64,000 nucleotides of DNA from Sphingobacterium sp. N143 (lineage in GTDB: Bacteria; Bacteroidota; Bacteroidia; Sphingobacteriales; Sphingobacteriaceae), in assembly GCF_030325625.1 (NCBI RefSeq), contig NZ_JACAIS010000003.1, forward strand, positions 310,001 to 374,000. The letters are read 5' to 3'. The notes under the pieces were generated by a model, which was given only the letters and a program-made list of their open reading frames with translations, was not told the origin of the DNA and made no database searches. Shown here piece after piece: positions 26,958 to 36,008 of the stretch. Position numbers and translations under genes: made by a program. Every line of letters begins with the position of its first letter. The first letter of the stretch is position 1.

Positions 26958-29900
26958 CTAAACCTTATAATCCTTCCTATAACAGCAGTAAAAAACAATT
27001 GGCAGGATGGAAAAAGAAAGAATCATACAGATAATCAATCCACCAACAATCATAATAGCCAATGGTTTTTGGATTTCTGACCCCATTCCATTTGAAAGTG
27101 CTGCCGGCAATAACCCCATGGCCCCCATTAAAGCAATCATTAAAATCGGCCTGATCCTGCTCCTGACTGCTTCATAAATAGCTGGTTTAAGGTCCATCTT
27201 ATGCAGTAGGTTTTCTTTCATGATCCCGATCAGGACAATTCCATCGATTGTAGCTACACCGAATAAAATAATAAAACCTATACCAGCAGAAATTCCAAAG
27301 GTAGTCCCTGTCAGCCATAACGACACAAATCCACCTATAAAAGCAAAGGCAAGCGTCAATGACGAAATCAGGGTATCTTTTACATTGCCAAAATTAGCAT
27401 ACAGTAAAAGCAGGATCAAAATAAGCGATATAGGGACCACCTTTATCAACTGTTTTGTTGCGCGTTCTTTACTTTCAAATTCGCCGGCCCAGACCACTTT
27501 ATAGGATTTGGGTAATTTCACATCCTGTTTGATTTGTTTTTTTGCGTCTGCAATTGTACTGCCTAGATCCCGTCCTTCAATATTAAAACCTACGCCAATA
27601 TAACGTGAATTACCTTCCCTATAGATAAAAGCCGGTCCGGTATGATAATCAATGGTCGCGATTTCCCGCAAAGGTACCTTTTGATCATTCATTGTTGGTA
27701 TAATAATATTTCCGATCTTCTCCGGGCTATCACGATACGATTTTTGAAAACGCAGGCGTACATCAAATATGCGTTCATTTTCATAAAATTGAGTGACTGA
27801 CTGCCCCCCTATGGTCATCTCGATGACCGATTGTACATCTTTGGTCGAGACTCCATATTTTGCCATCTTGGAATCATGCAACTGAATCCGCAGTTCAGGC
27901 AATCCTATATTTTTAAAGACGTTGACATCGGCAATTCCTGCAACCCGCTTAAGTGATTCCGCAAACTGATTGGCCTTATTCTCCAGATCCTGTAGATCCT
28001 CACCAAAAATTTTAATGACCAAAGGGCTTTTGACTCCCGCAACATATTCTTCCACGTTATCTTGAATCGGCTGACTAAAGCCAAAGTTGATTCCCGGGAA
28101 GGTTCGCAGACTATCCCGCATCTGACTTGTCAATTCTTCCTTTGTAATATTCCTTTTCCATACGCTTGCAGGTTTCAGCTCAATGTTAAACTCTATGTTA
28201 AAAAAACCAGTTGGATCTGTACCGTCATTGGGTCTTCCAGTCTGTGTCATAATAAAATCGATTTCATCAAATTGACTCAGCAACTTCTTTTTCATGCTTT
28301 TGGTCAGTTTAACGGACTCTTCCAGGTTAACACTATTTGGTAAAGTGGCACGGACATAGATAGCCCCCTCATTAAGCTTGGGAAGAAATTCTGAACCATA
28401 ATAGCTAAATCGAACCATACAGACCACTAAAGTCAACACAAAGATGGATAAGGTCCATTTTGGATGGTCAAAAGCTTTCTTGAAACCGCTAAATATGACA
28501 TTCCGACTTACTTTGGTAATCTTATTTTCATCCTCCTTGATATTCTTTTTCAGTAGATATTTACACATGGCTGGCACATAAGTCAAGCTTAGCACCAATG
28601 ACCCCAATAAGGCATACCCAAGCGTAAAAGCCAAAGGAGAAAACATTTTACCCTCAACCTTCTGAAAAGAAAAAATAGGTGTAAGTGCAACGATTAAGAT
28701 CAACAATGCAAAGAAAATATATCCAGCCACCGATCCCGCACTTTTCTTGATAATACCCAATTTTGAAATCTTATTAAAGCGATTTGTTCCAAGTCGGTGG
28801 GCTTCTTTTTCCAGGGACACAAAAACGGTTTCCACGATCACCAGCGTCCCCTCCAATAACAAACCAAAATCCAATGCTCCCATCGATATCAGATTGGCTG
28901 GCAATCCTTGTATTTTTAAGAGGATTATCGCAAACAAAAATGCCAATGGAATCACAGAAGCTACGATAAAGGTCGTTTTCCAATTGTTTAAAAAGATAAA
29001 TACAATGATGGAAACCAACAAGACTCCTTCAATCAGATTTTTGGATACGGTATGCACGGTATTATTAACCAATTTTGTGCGGTCAATGACAGGTTCTATC
29101 CTAACATCTTCAGGAAGAATACGTTGATTAAGTTCTTGAATCTTCTCCTTTAAATGTGTCACCACTGCTGATGGATTTTCTCCTCTTAACATGATGACGA
29201 TGCCCTGTACAAGGTCGTCCTCCGCATTTAACCCGACCTGTCCCAGCCGGGGTTTGGCTCCCAATTCTATCTCGGCCACATGCTTTACCAAGATGGGCGT
29301 ATTCCCAACAACTTTGATCAGGATATTTCCGATATCCTCTATTTTATCCAGTAAGCCTACACCACGAACCACATAAGCCTGATTTCCTTTCTGGATAACA
29401 TCTCCGCCAACATTAATATTGGAACGCGAAACCGCCTCATAGACATCCAAAGGTGAAAGGTTATAGTTTGCCAGCTCTGTAGGATTAATCTTTATTTCAT
29501 AGATTTTTTCTTCTCCACCAAAACTCACCACATCAGCCACACCTGGCACCCCTACCAGCTCCCGTTCGATCACCCAATCCTGAATGGCGGAAACTTCTTT
29601 AATGGGACGTTTGCTCTTTACCACATACCGAAAAATCTCTCCCGTTGCCCCCGAAGGTGGCTCTATAGCGCTTTCTGCACCTTCCGGAAGCTCTATAGCA
29701 CGCATCTTATTGCCAGCATATTGCTGAGCATAAAAATCTGTTACATCATCTTCAAACTGAATGGTTACTACCGATAGACCAAACAATGAAATGGACCTTA
29801 CATCTGTTTTTTTCGGAATGGTATTCACTTCCTTGGTTACCGGCAGTGTTACAAACTTCTCAATTTCCTCTGCACTGCGGCCTGGCCACTGCGTAATGAT

Positions 29901-30053
29901 GCGAACACGTGTATTGGTCACATCCGGAAAAGCTTCTATCGGAGTATGTATATAAGCATATATTCCTCCCAATAGCAAAGCTGCCGTAAAAAACAGCACT
30001 ACTAAAGAGTGTTTCAATGAAAATGAAACAATATTCTGTACAATTTTCTTCAT
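26958..30053 (-). CDS. czcA: CzcA/CusA-type heavy-metal efflux RND pump
   Basis: 1031 aa, the usual length. The N-terminus has the first membrane helix and IEAFPDVTNTRVRIITQWPG, typical of heavy-metal RND pumps; two large periplasmic loops and 12 helices follow. The helix 4 relay reads D395-FGLLL-E401-GTLVIV-E408; the spacing equals CzcA D402/D408/E415, but the middle Asp is Glu here. It drives proton-coupled export of divalent or monovalent metal ions through an envelope-spanning complex with the two genes upstream (gap 1 bp to czcB). The exact metal is not readable. Confidence 0.93.
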   Translation of the reverse strand: MKKIVQNIVSFSLKHSLVVLFFTAALLLGGIYAYIHTPIEAFPDVTNTRVRIITQWPGRSAEEIEKFVTLPVTKEVNTIPKKTDVRSISLFGLSVVTIQFEDDVTDFYAQQYAGNKMRAIELPEGAESAIEPPSGATGEIFRYVVKSKRPIKEVSAIQDWVIERELVGVPGVADVVSFGGEEKIYEIKINPTELANYNLSPLDVYEAVSRSNINVGGDVIQKGNQAYVVRGVGLLDKIEDIGNILIKVVGNTPILVKHVAEIELGAKPRLGQVGLNAEDDLVQGIVIMLRGENPSAVVTHLKEKIQELNQRILPEDVRIEPVIDRTKLVNNTVHTVSKNLIEGVLLVSIIVFIFLNNWKTTFIVASVIPLAFLFAIILLKIQGLPANLISMGALDFGLLLEGTLVIVETVFVSLEKEAHRLGTNRFNKISKLGIIKKSAGSVAGYIFFALLILIVALTPIFSFQKVEGKMFSPLAFTLGYALLGSLVLSLTYVPAMCKYLLKKNIKEDENKITKVSRNVIFSGFKKAFDHPKWTLSIFVLTLVVCMVRFSYYGSEFLPKLNEGAIYVRATLPNSVNLEESVKLTKSMKKKLLSQFDEIDFIMTQTGRPNDGTDPTGFFNIEFNIELKPASVWKRNITKEELTSQMRDSLRTFPGINFGFSQPIQDNVEEYVAGVKSPLVIKIFGEDLQDLENKANQFAESLKRVAGIADVNVFKNIGLPELRIQLHDSKMAKYGVSTKDVQSVIEMTIGGQSVTQFYENERIFDVRLRFQKSYRDSPEKIGNIIIPTMNDQKVPLREIATIDYHTGPAFIYREGNSRYIGVGFNIEGRDLGSTIADAKKQIKQDVKLPKSYKVVWAGEFESKERATKQLIKVVPISLILILLLLYANFGNVKDTLISSLTLAFAFIGGFVSLWLTGTTFGISAGIGFIILFGVATIDGIVLIGIMKENLLHKMDLKPAIYEAVRSRIRPILMIALMGAMGLLPAALSNGMGSEIQKPLAIMIVGGLIICMILSFSILPIVFYCCYRKDYKV

Positions 30054-30054
30054 G

Positions 30055-31161
30055 CTATCTGTTCATCAGTTCATCAAATACAATCAACTCATTTTCTGTC
30101 AGTACACGGTCTCCCTCTTGTACCCCTTGCTGAATGAATGCGTAAGTTTCATTCTCGGCAACAATATCAACCGGTTTGACCGACATGTCGCAATCACTGC
30201 TGTAGATAACCACATAGTTTTGATTGTTGTGTAAAATGATAGCACTTTTGGGAATTGCCAACATCCGTTGACCCTGATTAGCGATTTCTTTTTCGACCAA
30301 CACATCCACGCTCATTCCGGGCTTCAATCTCAAATCATTATTCAGCAGCTTCACCCGGGCTTTGACAACCCGTTCTTCAGGATCAAAGAAATTGGCAATC
30401 TGATCGATTTGACCTTCAAAATACTCCCCTTTATAGGCTAGTGTCGTTATCTTGACCCGGGCACCATTTTTTACAAATGGTAGGTTATTAGCATAGATAT
30501 TAACTGCTGCCCATACTTCATTCAAATTACTTACAGACAACAAGTCAGCATTGTCATCGACCGTCATGCCTGGACTTATCTTTTTATCTACAATATACCC
30601 TGCTTTTGGTGCCCGTATATAAAAAGTTCCATCTTCGGAAGAACCATTCAACAATTTCATCTTCGATCTGGTATGTTGAATACCAATCTCTACCGCCCTC
30701 CATTCACTTTCCATTTCTTCCAGTTCACGCTGGGAAACCATGCCATCCTTAAAAAGATTACGCTGTGCAATTAGTTTACGATCGATCAGTCGCTTATTAT
30801 TTTCCAATTCACGAAGCTCTTTTCCCAGGTCATTGACTGATGTCCCTTTCAATGCTATCAGAACCTGACCTTTTTTGACATAATCACCCATATTAACTGC
30901 CACAGATTGTACAATCCCTTGTACCGGACTTTTTAATACGGCCAATTCATCCTGATTATATTGAATTGATCCATTTAGAGCAATCTGCTCAGCAACATCC
31001 CGCTGTTGAATAGTCTCCATTTGAATATGCCGTTTGAAATCAGTATGTATACAATACCCCTGTTTTTCAACATGTTGCTTTTCATTCTCTTTGGGAGATT
31101 GACATCCCACCAATAAACCAGCAGATAAAAATGCTAATGATATATAAATAATAGTTTGCAT
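30055..31161 (-). CDS. czcB: Periplasmic adaptor (membrane fusion) lipoprotein of the metal efflux pump
   Basis: 368 aa. Lipoprotein signal with LLVGC at residues about 16-20, then the halves of a biotinyl/lipoyl domain (LKSPVQGIVQSVAVNMGDYV and YIRAPKAGYIVDKKISPGM) around a coiled-coil hairpin (about 115-165), and beta-barrel and membrane-proximal domains. It joins the RND pump to the outer-membrane channel. Its start overlaps the czcC stop as TAATG, and czcA starts 1 bp after its end, so the three are translationally coupled. His/Asp-rich metal-binding tails seen in some CzcB proteins are absent. Confidence 0.9.
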   Translation of the reverse strand: MQTIIYISLAFLSAGLLVGCQSPKENEKQHVEKQGYCIHTDFKRHIQMETIQQRDVAEQIALNGSIQYNQDELAVLKSPVQGIVQSVAVNMGDYVKKGQVLIALKGTSVNDLGKELRELENNKRLIDRKLIAQRNLFKDGMVSQRELEEMESEWRAVEIGIQHTRSKMKLLNGSSEDGTFYIRAPKAGYIVDKKISPGMTVDDNADLLSVSNLNEVWAAVNIYANNLPFVKNGARVKITTLAYKGEYFEGQIDQIANFFDPEERVVKARVKLLNNDLRLKPGMSVDVLVEKEIANQGQRMLAIPKSAIILHNNQNYVVIYSSDCDMSVKPVDIVAENETYAFIQQGVQEGDRVLTENELIVFDELMNR

Positions 31162-32432
31162 TAGGCAATATCCTTTCCGATTAAATAGATAAGTTCTTCC
31201 TTATATTGCAAATATTTTGTTTTCCGTTCCAATATTGCCTCTTTGTTTTCCATATAATTATTAATAAAATCTATAAACTCAACTAGGGTAAGTCTTCGCT
31301 GTTGAAAATTCCGCACATAACGTTCAAGCGCGACATCCAATTTGTGATCAAATTCAGTATCTCCGGATTTCAGACTGGATTCCAGATGAACTAAACGGGA
31401 GGTGAGAAAGTCAACCTCCCGTACAATGTCCAGACGAAATTGCTCCATCTCCACTTTATTTTTTTCAAGCTCCAGGCTTGCAATCCTAATATTCCCTTGA
31501 TTCCGATTGAATAAAGGAAGGTCCACTGCTACCCCCAAGCCAACAAAATCACGCATGATATTTCCCCCGCGATCGTAATTGATCGAAACCTGTAAATCGG
31601 GAATACGTCCGGCTTTTTCAATTTCAAGTTGGGCTTTGCCCTTTTTGAATTCATTATGGATGATTTTATAATCACTCCGGTTTTCCAGTGCCATCATCTT
31701 CCATTCTTTTGGTCTTGGTTGAATAAATGCTGGAGTCCCAATAGAATCCACAACATACAGTTCTCTTCCAGCCGTTCCGAGGTACCTCGCAACTTCATTC
31801 TTTTTAGCGATCTTTTGCTGCTGTATTTCGTTCAACCTATTATTAAAAGCCCTGGCTTCACTACGGATACGCAAATAGTCCATTTCGCTGACATTGCCCG
31901 CTTTCCATTGATTTAGATAAGATTGTGAAAGCTTTTCAAAAACATCGACTTGGCTACTATACAAGCATTCCTTTTCTTGCAGCAGCTGCAATTCAAGAAC
32001 TTGGCTGCGCAGGTCATATTTAAGATTTCGAAGCAGTTCTTCGAATTGGAGCTGAGCATTTTCTTTTTCCAGTTGCTGAAACTGAATTCTTTTTTTTCTT
32101 TTGCCTGCGATTTCAATGGTCTGCTCCAATTCCATGGCTACTTGCTGATATTTTCCGTACTTTCCGATCAAGGCCGGAAATGACTCACTGGATGGATTTT
32201 TCCACAAATTCACTTCCGAGATGGCAATAGTTGGATTGGGCCATAATTTAGCCTGGAGTATGGCGGCATCAGCCTGCTTGATCTGAAAACGTTGTGCCAT
32301 CAAACGGAGATTGTGCGTCAGGAACAATTGCTCTATCTCTGATTTATGCAAGTGATTTTCGTTTACCTCCTGTGCAGAGAGACCTCCGCAGAGGCTTAGA
32401 AAGAGAATGAATGTGATAGATATTTTTCTCAC
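31161..32432 (-). CDS. czcC: TolC-family outer-membrane channel of the metal efflux pump
   Basis: About 423 aa. Two long helical repeats of the outer-membrane efflux protein type (LTHNLRLMAQRFQIKQADAA and the second-half LENRSDYKIIHNEFKKGKAQ). A GTG at 32432 gives a perfect signal peptide (VRKISITFILFLSLCGGLSA, then Q); the frame also runs to a TTG at 32465 but has no nearby ATG. It forms the exit duct for the CzcBA pump. The 90-bp gap to the kinase gene holds direct repeats and a possible promoter, so the pump genes may have a second promoter. Confidence 0.9.
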   Translation of the reverse strand: MRKISITFILFLSLCGGLSAQEVNENHLHKSEIEQLFLTHNLRLMAQRFQIKQADAAILQAKLWPNPTIAISEVNLWKNPSSESFPALIGKYGKYQQVAMELEQTIEIAGKRKKRIQFQQLEKENAQLQFEELLRNLKYDLRSQVLELQLLQEKECLYSSQVDVFEKLSQSYLNQWKAGNVSEMDYLRIRSEARAFNNRLNEIQQQKIAKKNEVARYLGTAGRELYVVDSIGTPAFIQPRPKEWKMMALENRSDYKIIHNEFKKGKAQLEIEKAGRIPDLQVSINYDRGGNIMRDFVGLGVAVDLPLFNRNQGNIRIASLELEKNKVEMEQFRLDIVREVDFLTSRLVHLESSLKSGDTEFDHKLDVALERYVRNFQQRRLTLVEFIDFINNYMENKEAILERKTKYLQYKEELIYLIGKDIA

Positions 32433-32458
32433 TTTATTTTGGATTTCCACAAAACTAA

Positions 32459-32530
32459 GTGACAAAGATTACAGGCAACTTTAGCGTAAATTAAAGTTCG
32501 ATTAGAAAAGGTTAGAAAACGGTTAGAATT
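32459..32530 (-). promoter_or_regulatory. Possible response-regulator binding region in front of czcCBA
   Basis: On the reverse strand the hexamer TTCTAA occurs three times with 10-11 bp spacing (plus-strand positions about 32502, 32512 and 32523), the last touching the kinase stop. A dyad AACTTTA-N8-TAAAGTT lies at 32478-32499, and TAATCTTTG, one base too long for the -7 consensus, near 32463-32471. Helical-turn-spaced direct repeats are typical of OmpR-family regulators. Confidence 0.5.
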
Positions 32531-33869
32531 TGGGAAACAATAATGAAACTGTTGTGCCGTGAAGACCTGAAGTAATCTCAAAATCCACACCTTGATCCTT
32601 AAACACAATCTGTGCAAATGATAAACCTATACCACTGCCCTTGACCTCACCAACATTGGAACCTCGATAAAAAGTTTGTTTGATCGATTCCATTTCCGCT
32701 ATTGGAATACCAATGCCATGATCAATGATATATAGTGCCAGTCTTCCATTCAAGGTCTTCATCCGTACAATCACTTCTTTATCATTTGCATACTTCAATG
32801 CATTCTCTATCAAATTCGAAATTGATAATGCGACTAGCATTTTGTTTCCGTTGCAGTTAAAATACAGTGGATCTTCCACCTGAACATCGATTTTTACGGG
32901 CACAGCGAAAGTATTTTTTAATTTAGCAACAAGATCCCATACAATTTCATCCACTCGAAAGATTTCAATAGATCTTTTCAAATTATGATCTTCGGCAAGC
33001 AGCAAAAAATTACTGATCAGATTATTCAGATAGTTGACATGATCGGTAATGGTACTGGCCAATTCCTGGTATTCCTCCTGGGTTCTGGCTCTTGTTCCAA
33101 AGACTTCTATCGAACCTAGGATCCCTGCCAATGGAGTCCGGAACTCGTGTGATACATAACTTACAAAGTTTTTCCGGATAATCATATTTTCACTGATTCT
33201 TCGAAGCAATGCATTATAGCTTTCCACCAGATCCTCCAGTTCGTCCCTACTTTTCACCACGGTAAGCGGTTGCTGAATTGTATTTAGATTTTTGGCTCTA
33301 ATTTCCTGAATGACATTGCGTATGGGCAGGTAAGCGTATTTGCTCAACCAAATAGAAAACAAAATAATACTCAATAAAGCAACCAGGAAAACTAATATAA
33401 GCGCAATCAACAGTTGGTTCAACTGATGATTAAAATTGGCATTGGATTCTTTCACAAAAACAAAAAATTCACCCTGATTGTCAGGATAATACAATCCAAA
33501 GTAAAAGTTATCATCCGTTTTAAAATAAATGGTATGACTCTGTTTTAATCGGTCCAGCACGGCTTCATCAATTTCAGCATCCTCCTTTAATCCACCATAG
33601 CGCACTTTTCCCTCAACATTATAGACAGCCACCATTGCACTCTTGACCAGACTCTCATATTGTTTTTTTGACTCTTGCTGTTTCATCGGGCTTTGCTCAT
33701 CAGCTTCCAAATAGTAAATCCCAGCTATCTTTGCATTTTTCTCCAATGAGTTTATGATATAACGCTCCGATGACCTGTAAAACAGCCAATAGATCACGAT
33801 CGCTGCCAGTCCAAAGATGATCGCAAAAAACAATGAAGAAAAAAGTGTTAGCCTGATCTTTAAATTCAT
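32523..33869 (-). CDS. Sensor histidine kinase of the metal-efflux two-component system
   Basis: About 448 aa from the ATG at 33869 (MNLKIRLTLFSSLFFAIIFG); the frame extends to a TTG at 33926 but the ATG leaves a clean 28-bp gap after the regulator gene. Two membrane helices (about 7-30 and 150-172) enclose a periplasmic sensor, followed by HAMP, the phospho-acceptor His in YVSHEFRTPLAG, and the ATPase motifs NLIENALKY, DHGIGIP and GSGIGLSFAQ. It should sense a periplasmic metal or envelope signal and phosphorylate the adjacent regulator. Its position in front of czcCBA matches CzcRS/CusRS systems. Confidence 0.92.
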   Translation of the reverse strand: MNLKIRLTLFSSLFFAIIFGLAAIVIYWLFYRSSERYIINSLEKNAKIAGIYYLEADEQSPMKQQESKKQYESLVKSAMVAVYNVEGKVRYGGLKEDAEIDEAVLDRLKQSHTIYFKTDDNFYFGLYYPDNQGEFFVFVKESNANFNHQLNQLLIALILVFLVALLSIILFSIWLSKYAYLPIRNVIQEIRAKNLNTIQQPLTVVKSRDELEDLVESYNALLRRISENMIIRKNFVSYVSHEFRTPLAGILGSIEVFGTRARTQEEYQELASTITDHVNYLNNLISNFLLLAEDHNLKRSIEIFRVDEIVWDLVAKLKNTFAVPVKIDVQVEDPLYFNCNGNKMLVALSISNLIENALKYANDKEVIVRMKTLNGRLALYIIDHGIGIPIAEMESIKQTFYRGSNVGEVKGSGIGLSFAQIVFKDQGVDFEITSGLHGTTVSLLFPKF

Positions 33870-33897
33870 ATGCAAATGATCATGGGTAAATAATTGG

Positions 33898-34578
33898 TCA
33901 ATCTGTTTTAAGCATATATCCAACACCTTTGACCGTCTTAATTAAAGATGCACCATGCTCAGGATCAATCTTCCCACGAAGATAGGAAACATACACATCC
34001 ACCACATTGGTATTATTGTCAAAGTCAATTCCCCAGACAGCTTGTAAAATCGCTGTTCGGGACAGTGTTTTATTACGGTTTTCTATTAAATACTTAAACA
34101 GTTTAAATTCTTTCGGGGACAGGTCGACATTCTTTCCGCTCTTATATACCTCATATTTTTCAAGATCTATTTTTAGATCACGAATTTCAATATAGGTATC
34201 ATTCATGATTCCTTTATAACTTTCCCTCCTTACTAAAGCGCGAATACGGCTAACCAATTCTTTAAAGGAAAAAGGTTTGACCAAATAATCATCTGCTCCA
34301 CTTTCCAGTGCTTCAACTTTGTCTTCAACCTCACCAAGTGCACTTAAAATCAATATCGGAATATGATTTTTCCGATAACGTATCATCTTTGTCAGTTGAA
34401 TACCATCTATTCCAGGAAGCATAATATCGAGTATAATAACATCAAGTGAATCGGTATTGATCCAATCCTTGGCTGCTTCGGCAGACTCCACCAGAATAAC
34501 CTGGTAGCCCATTTCTTCCAGGCCTTTCACCACAAAGCTACTAATACGACGATCGTCTTCTACCAAAAGTATCTGCAT
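33898..34578 (-). CDS. OmpR-family response regulator of the metal-efflux system
   Basis: 226 aa. The receiver domain has D51 as phospho-acceptor (VIILDIMLPG), acidic pocket EDD and the conserved Lys in DYLVKPF. The C-terminal winged helix (about 130-225; LSPKEFKLFKYLIENRNKTL and VDVYVSYLRGKID) binds DNA. It starts the likely five-gene operon regulator-kinase-czcCBA and probably binds the repeated TTCTAA sites upstream of czcC. Confidence 0.94.
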   Translation of the reverse strand: MQILLVEDDRRISSFVVKGLEEMGYQVILVESAEAAKDWINTDSLDVIILDIMLPGIDGIQLTKMIRYRKNHIPILILSALGEVEDKVEALESGADDYLVKPFSFKELVSRIRALVRRESYKGIMNDTYIEIRDLKIDLEKYEVYKSGKNVDLSPKEFKLFKYLIENRNKTLSRTAILQAVWGIDFDNNTNVVDVYVSYLRGKIDPEHGASLIKTVKGVGYMLKTD

Positions 34579-34786
34579 AAATTAATCAATTAACCCAATA
34601 CTGGAATTCTTATATATCCTTCCCCAGCTTGATTACCTCCCCACTTCATTACAAGTATACGAATTTACCAATTAAACATACGAGACACTCCTCATGATCC
34701 AACTTATTCTTGTTTCCAGCTAACATAATTAATAACCTATTGTGCAACTATTTAACACAACCTGATCTTATTTTTTAAAAAAAAAA

Positions 34787-34817
34787 TTGCAAGTGTGTAC
34801 AAAATACACTATCTTTG
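34787..34817 (+). promoter_or_regulatory. Promoter of small RNA copy 2
   Basis: TTG (34787-34789), exactly 20 bp, TATCTTTG (34810-34817). The spacer holds the perfect dyad GTGTA-CAAAA-TACAC directly in front of the -7 element. Confidence 0.72.
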
Positions 34818-34821
34818 TTTC

Positions 34822-34888
34822 ATCATAATTTAGGTTTATAATTGGTTATTGAAGGTTTTCATTCTCCCCGTTTGAAAACCTTTTTTTT
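34822..34888 (+). ncRNA. Small RNA, copy 2 of a four-member family
   Basis: About 67 nt with the same body as copy 1, except TTATTGAAGG in place of TTATTTAAGG, and the same terminator hairpin (AGGTTTTCA / TGAAAACCT, loop TTCTCCCCGTT) ending in eight T. Upstream and downstream flanks are unrelated to those of the other copies, so conservation is confined to promoter, RNA and terminator. Confidence 0.75.
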
Positions 34889-35005
34889 ATCTATTTTTCA
34901 AGATCACAAAAAACTACTCATCCAGCACTATTGTTGATCAAATCTAGCATCAAAAGATTCCTCCTAAGCAGCATTAAATGACCACGCAGGAAAATGAAAC
35001 AAAGA

Positions 35006-35536
35006 CTAAAGTTGCTTCAGAAATTCAAGATACAGTGGCACACTTTGCTCGATCCATTCATCTGACGCATTTCGTTCGATACCATAAAAAGCAAAAAGAG
35101 GTCTGTATGTAGCTTTAACGTAATCAAATGTAATCTCAAATGGACTTGTCAATTGATCCAAAGTGTATTTATATTTGCCGTTTTGACTGTATTCCTGTTC
35201 GTCAACGCCGACCGAAATGGCTAATGCAATTTTCTTTCCGGCCATTTTATAGCCACTTGATTTTCCATACGCCCATCCATAGCTTAAAACTTCATCCAGC
35301 CATTTTTTGAAAAGCGGAGGACAATTGAACCAGTAAAGCGGAAATTGAAATACAATTTTGTCATATTTTTCAATCAACCGCTGCTCTGCCAGGACATCCA
35401 GTTTTTCATCCGGATATTTTTCATACAATTGATGGACTTCATAACGTTCGGGATACTTTTCAAATTCTGCAACCCATCTTTTATTAATGACCGATTCTTT
35501 GATAGTCGGATGTATGACAATAATTAATGTTTTCAT
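35006..35536 (-). CDS. Flavodoxin-fold NAD(P)H quinone/nitro reductase
   Basis: 176 aa. The flavodoxin-like fold of the NQO1/MdaB type is shown by TLIIVIHPT at the start, FQFPLYWFNCPPLFKKWLDE around residue 65-85 (the PLYWF motif of this family) and GKKIALAISVG. It carries out two-electron reduction of quinones or related electrophiles in the cytoplasm with FMN or FAD. It diverges from an HxlR regulator, the standard arrangement for electrophile-induced quinone reductases. Confidence 0.9.
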   Translation of the reverse strand: MKTLIIVIHPTIKESVINKRWVAEFEKYPERYEVHQLYEKYPDEKLDVLAEQRLIEKYDKIVFQFPLYWFNCPPLFKKWLDEVLSYGWAYGKSSGYKMAGKKIALAISVGVDEQEYSQNGKYKYTLDQLTSPFEITFDYVKATYRPLFAFYGIERNASDEWIEQSVPLYLEFLKQL

Positions 35537-35589
35537 TACGGTATATTACTTTATTGTGTAACAAAAATAAGCACATATTCCTTAATTTG

Positions 35590-35603
35590 GGGATGAGTAT
35601 CCC
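35590..35603. promoter_or_regulatory. Candidate operator between the quinone reductase and HxlR genes
   Basis: GGGAT-GAGT-ATCCC is a short inverted repeat in the 87-bp divergent spacer, next to a TATTTTTG (-7 like) element on the reverse strand at 35568-35561. Suggestive of HxlR binding only. Confidence 0.35.
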
Positions 35604-35623
35604 AATGTTCGGTACTATAAAAA

Positions 35624-36004
35624 ATGTATGTAATGACAAAAATCAAAGAAAATTCCACTAATTTGGCCAATAAACGTATCCTGGAGAACGATTGTCCAGA
35701 AATACTTGCCGTAAACATCATAGGCGGGCAATGGCGTTTGGCCATTTGTTGTTATTTAATAAATGGTAGCCTGCGCTATGGAGAGATTAAGAAGTGTCTT
35801 CCCCATATTACCGAACGTATGCTGACCTTACAATTGCGAAAGCTGGAAGAATACGGTGTGGTTCAGCGCACAGTTTACGCTGAGGTTCCGCCACGGGTCA
35901 CGTATACACTGACAGCCTTAGGTCATGAGCTGGCACCTATTATCCACGAATTGGGAAAATGGGGTAAAAAGTTAAAATCGGAACGATCAGCAGCGGGTAT
36001 TTAG
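35624..36004 (+). CDS. HxlR-family transcriptional regulator
   Basis: 126 aa winged helix. The family signature is complete: a lone conserved Cys (NDCPEILAVNIIGGQWRLAI), recognition helices LRYGEIKKCLPHITERMLTLQLRKLEEYGVV and the wing PPRVTYTLTALG. The N-terminal Cys is the redox or electrophile switch in studied members (YodB, HypR). It probably represses the divergent quinone reductase. Its stop lies only 4 bp from the stop of the convergent DinB-like gene, with no terminator between. Confidence 0.92.
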   Translation: MYVMTKIKENSTNLANKRILENDCPEILAVNIIGGQWRLAICCYLINGSLRYGEIKKCLPHITERMLTLQLRKLEEYGVVQRTVYAEVPPRVTYTLTALGHELAPIIHELGKWGKKLKSERSAAGI

Positions 36005-36008
36005 TCCT

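Larger units (their letters stand above)
34579..35005. other. Intergenic region with small RNA copy 2
   Basis: Apart from the small RNA and its promoter, listed separately, the 210 bp upstream of the regulator gene hold no full promoter motif and the 115 bp after the RNA hold no ORF or hairpin that I can support. Confidence 0.4.

Noticed and set aside
34880-35005. Terminator of the quinone reductase gene formed by small RNA copy 2 read on the reverse strand
   Set aside because: On that strand the hairpin is followed by TTCAATAACC without a U-run, so it is unlikely to terminate efficiently there.
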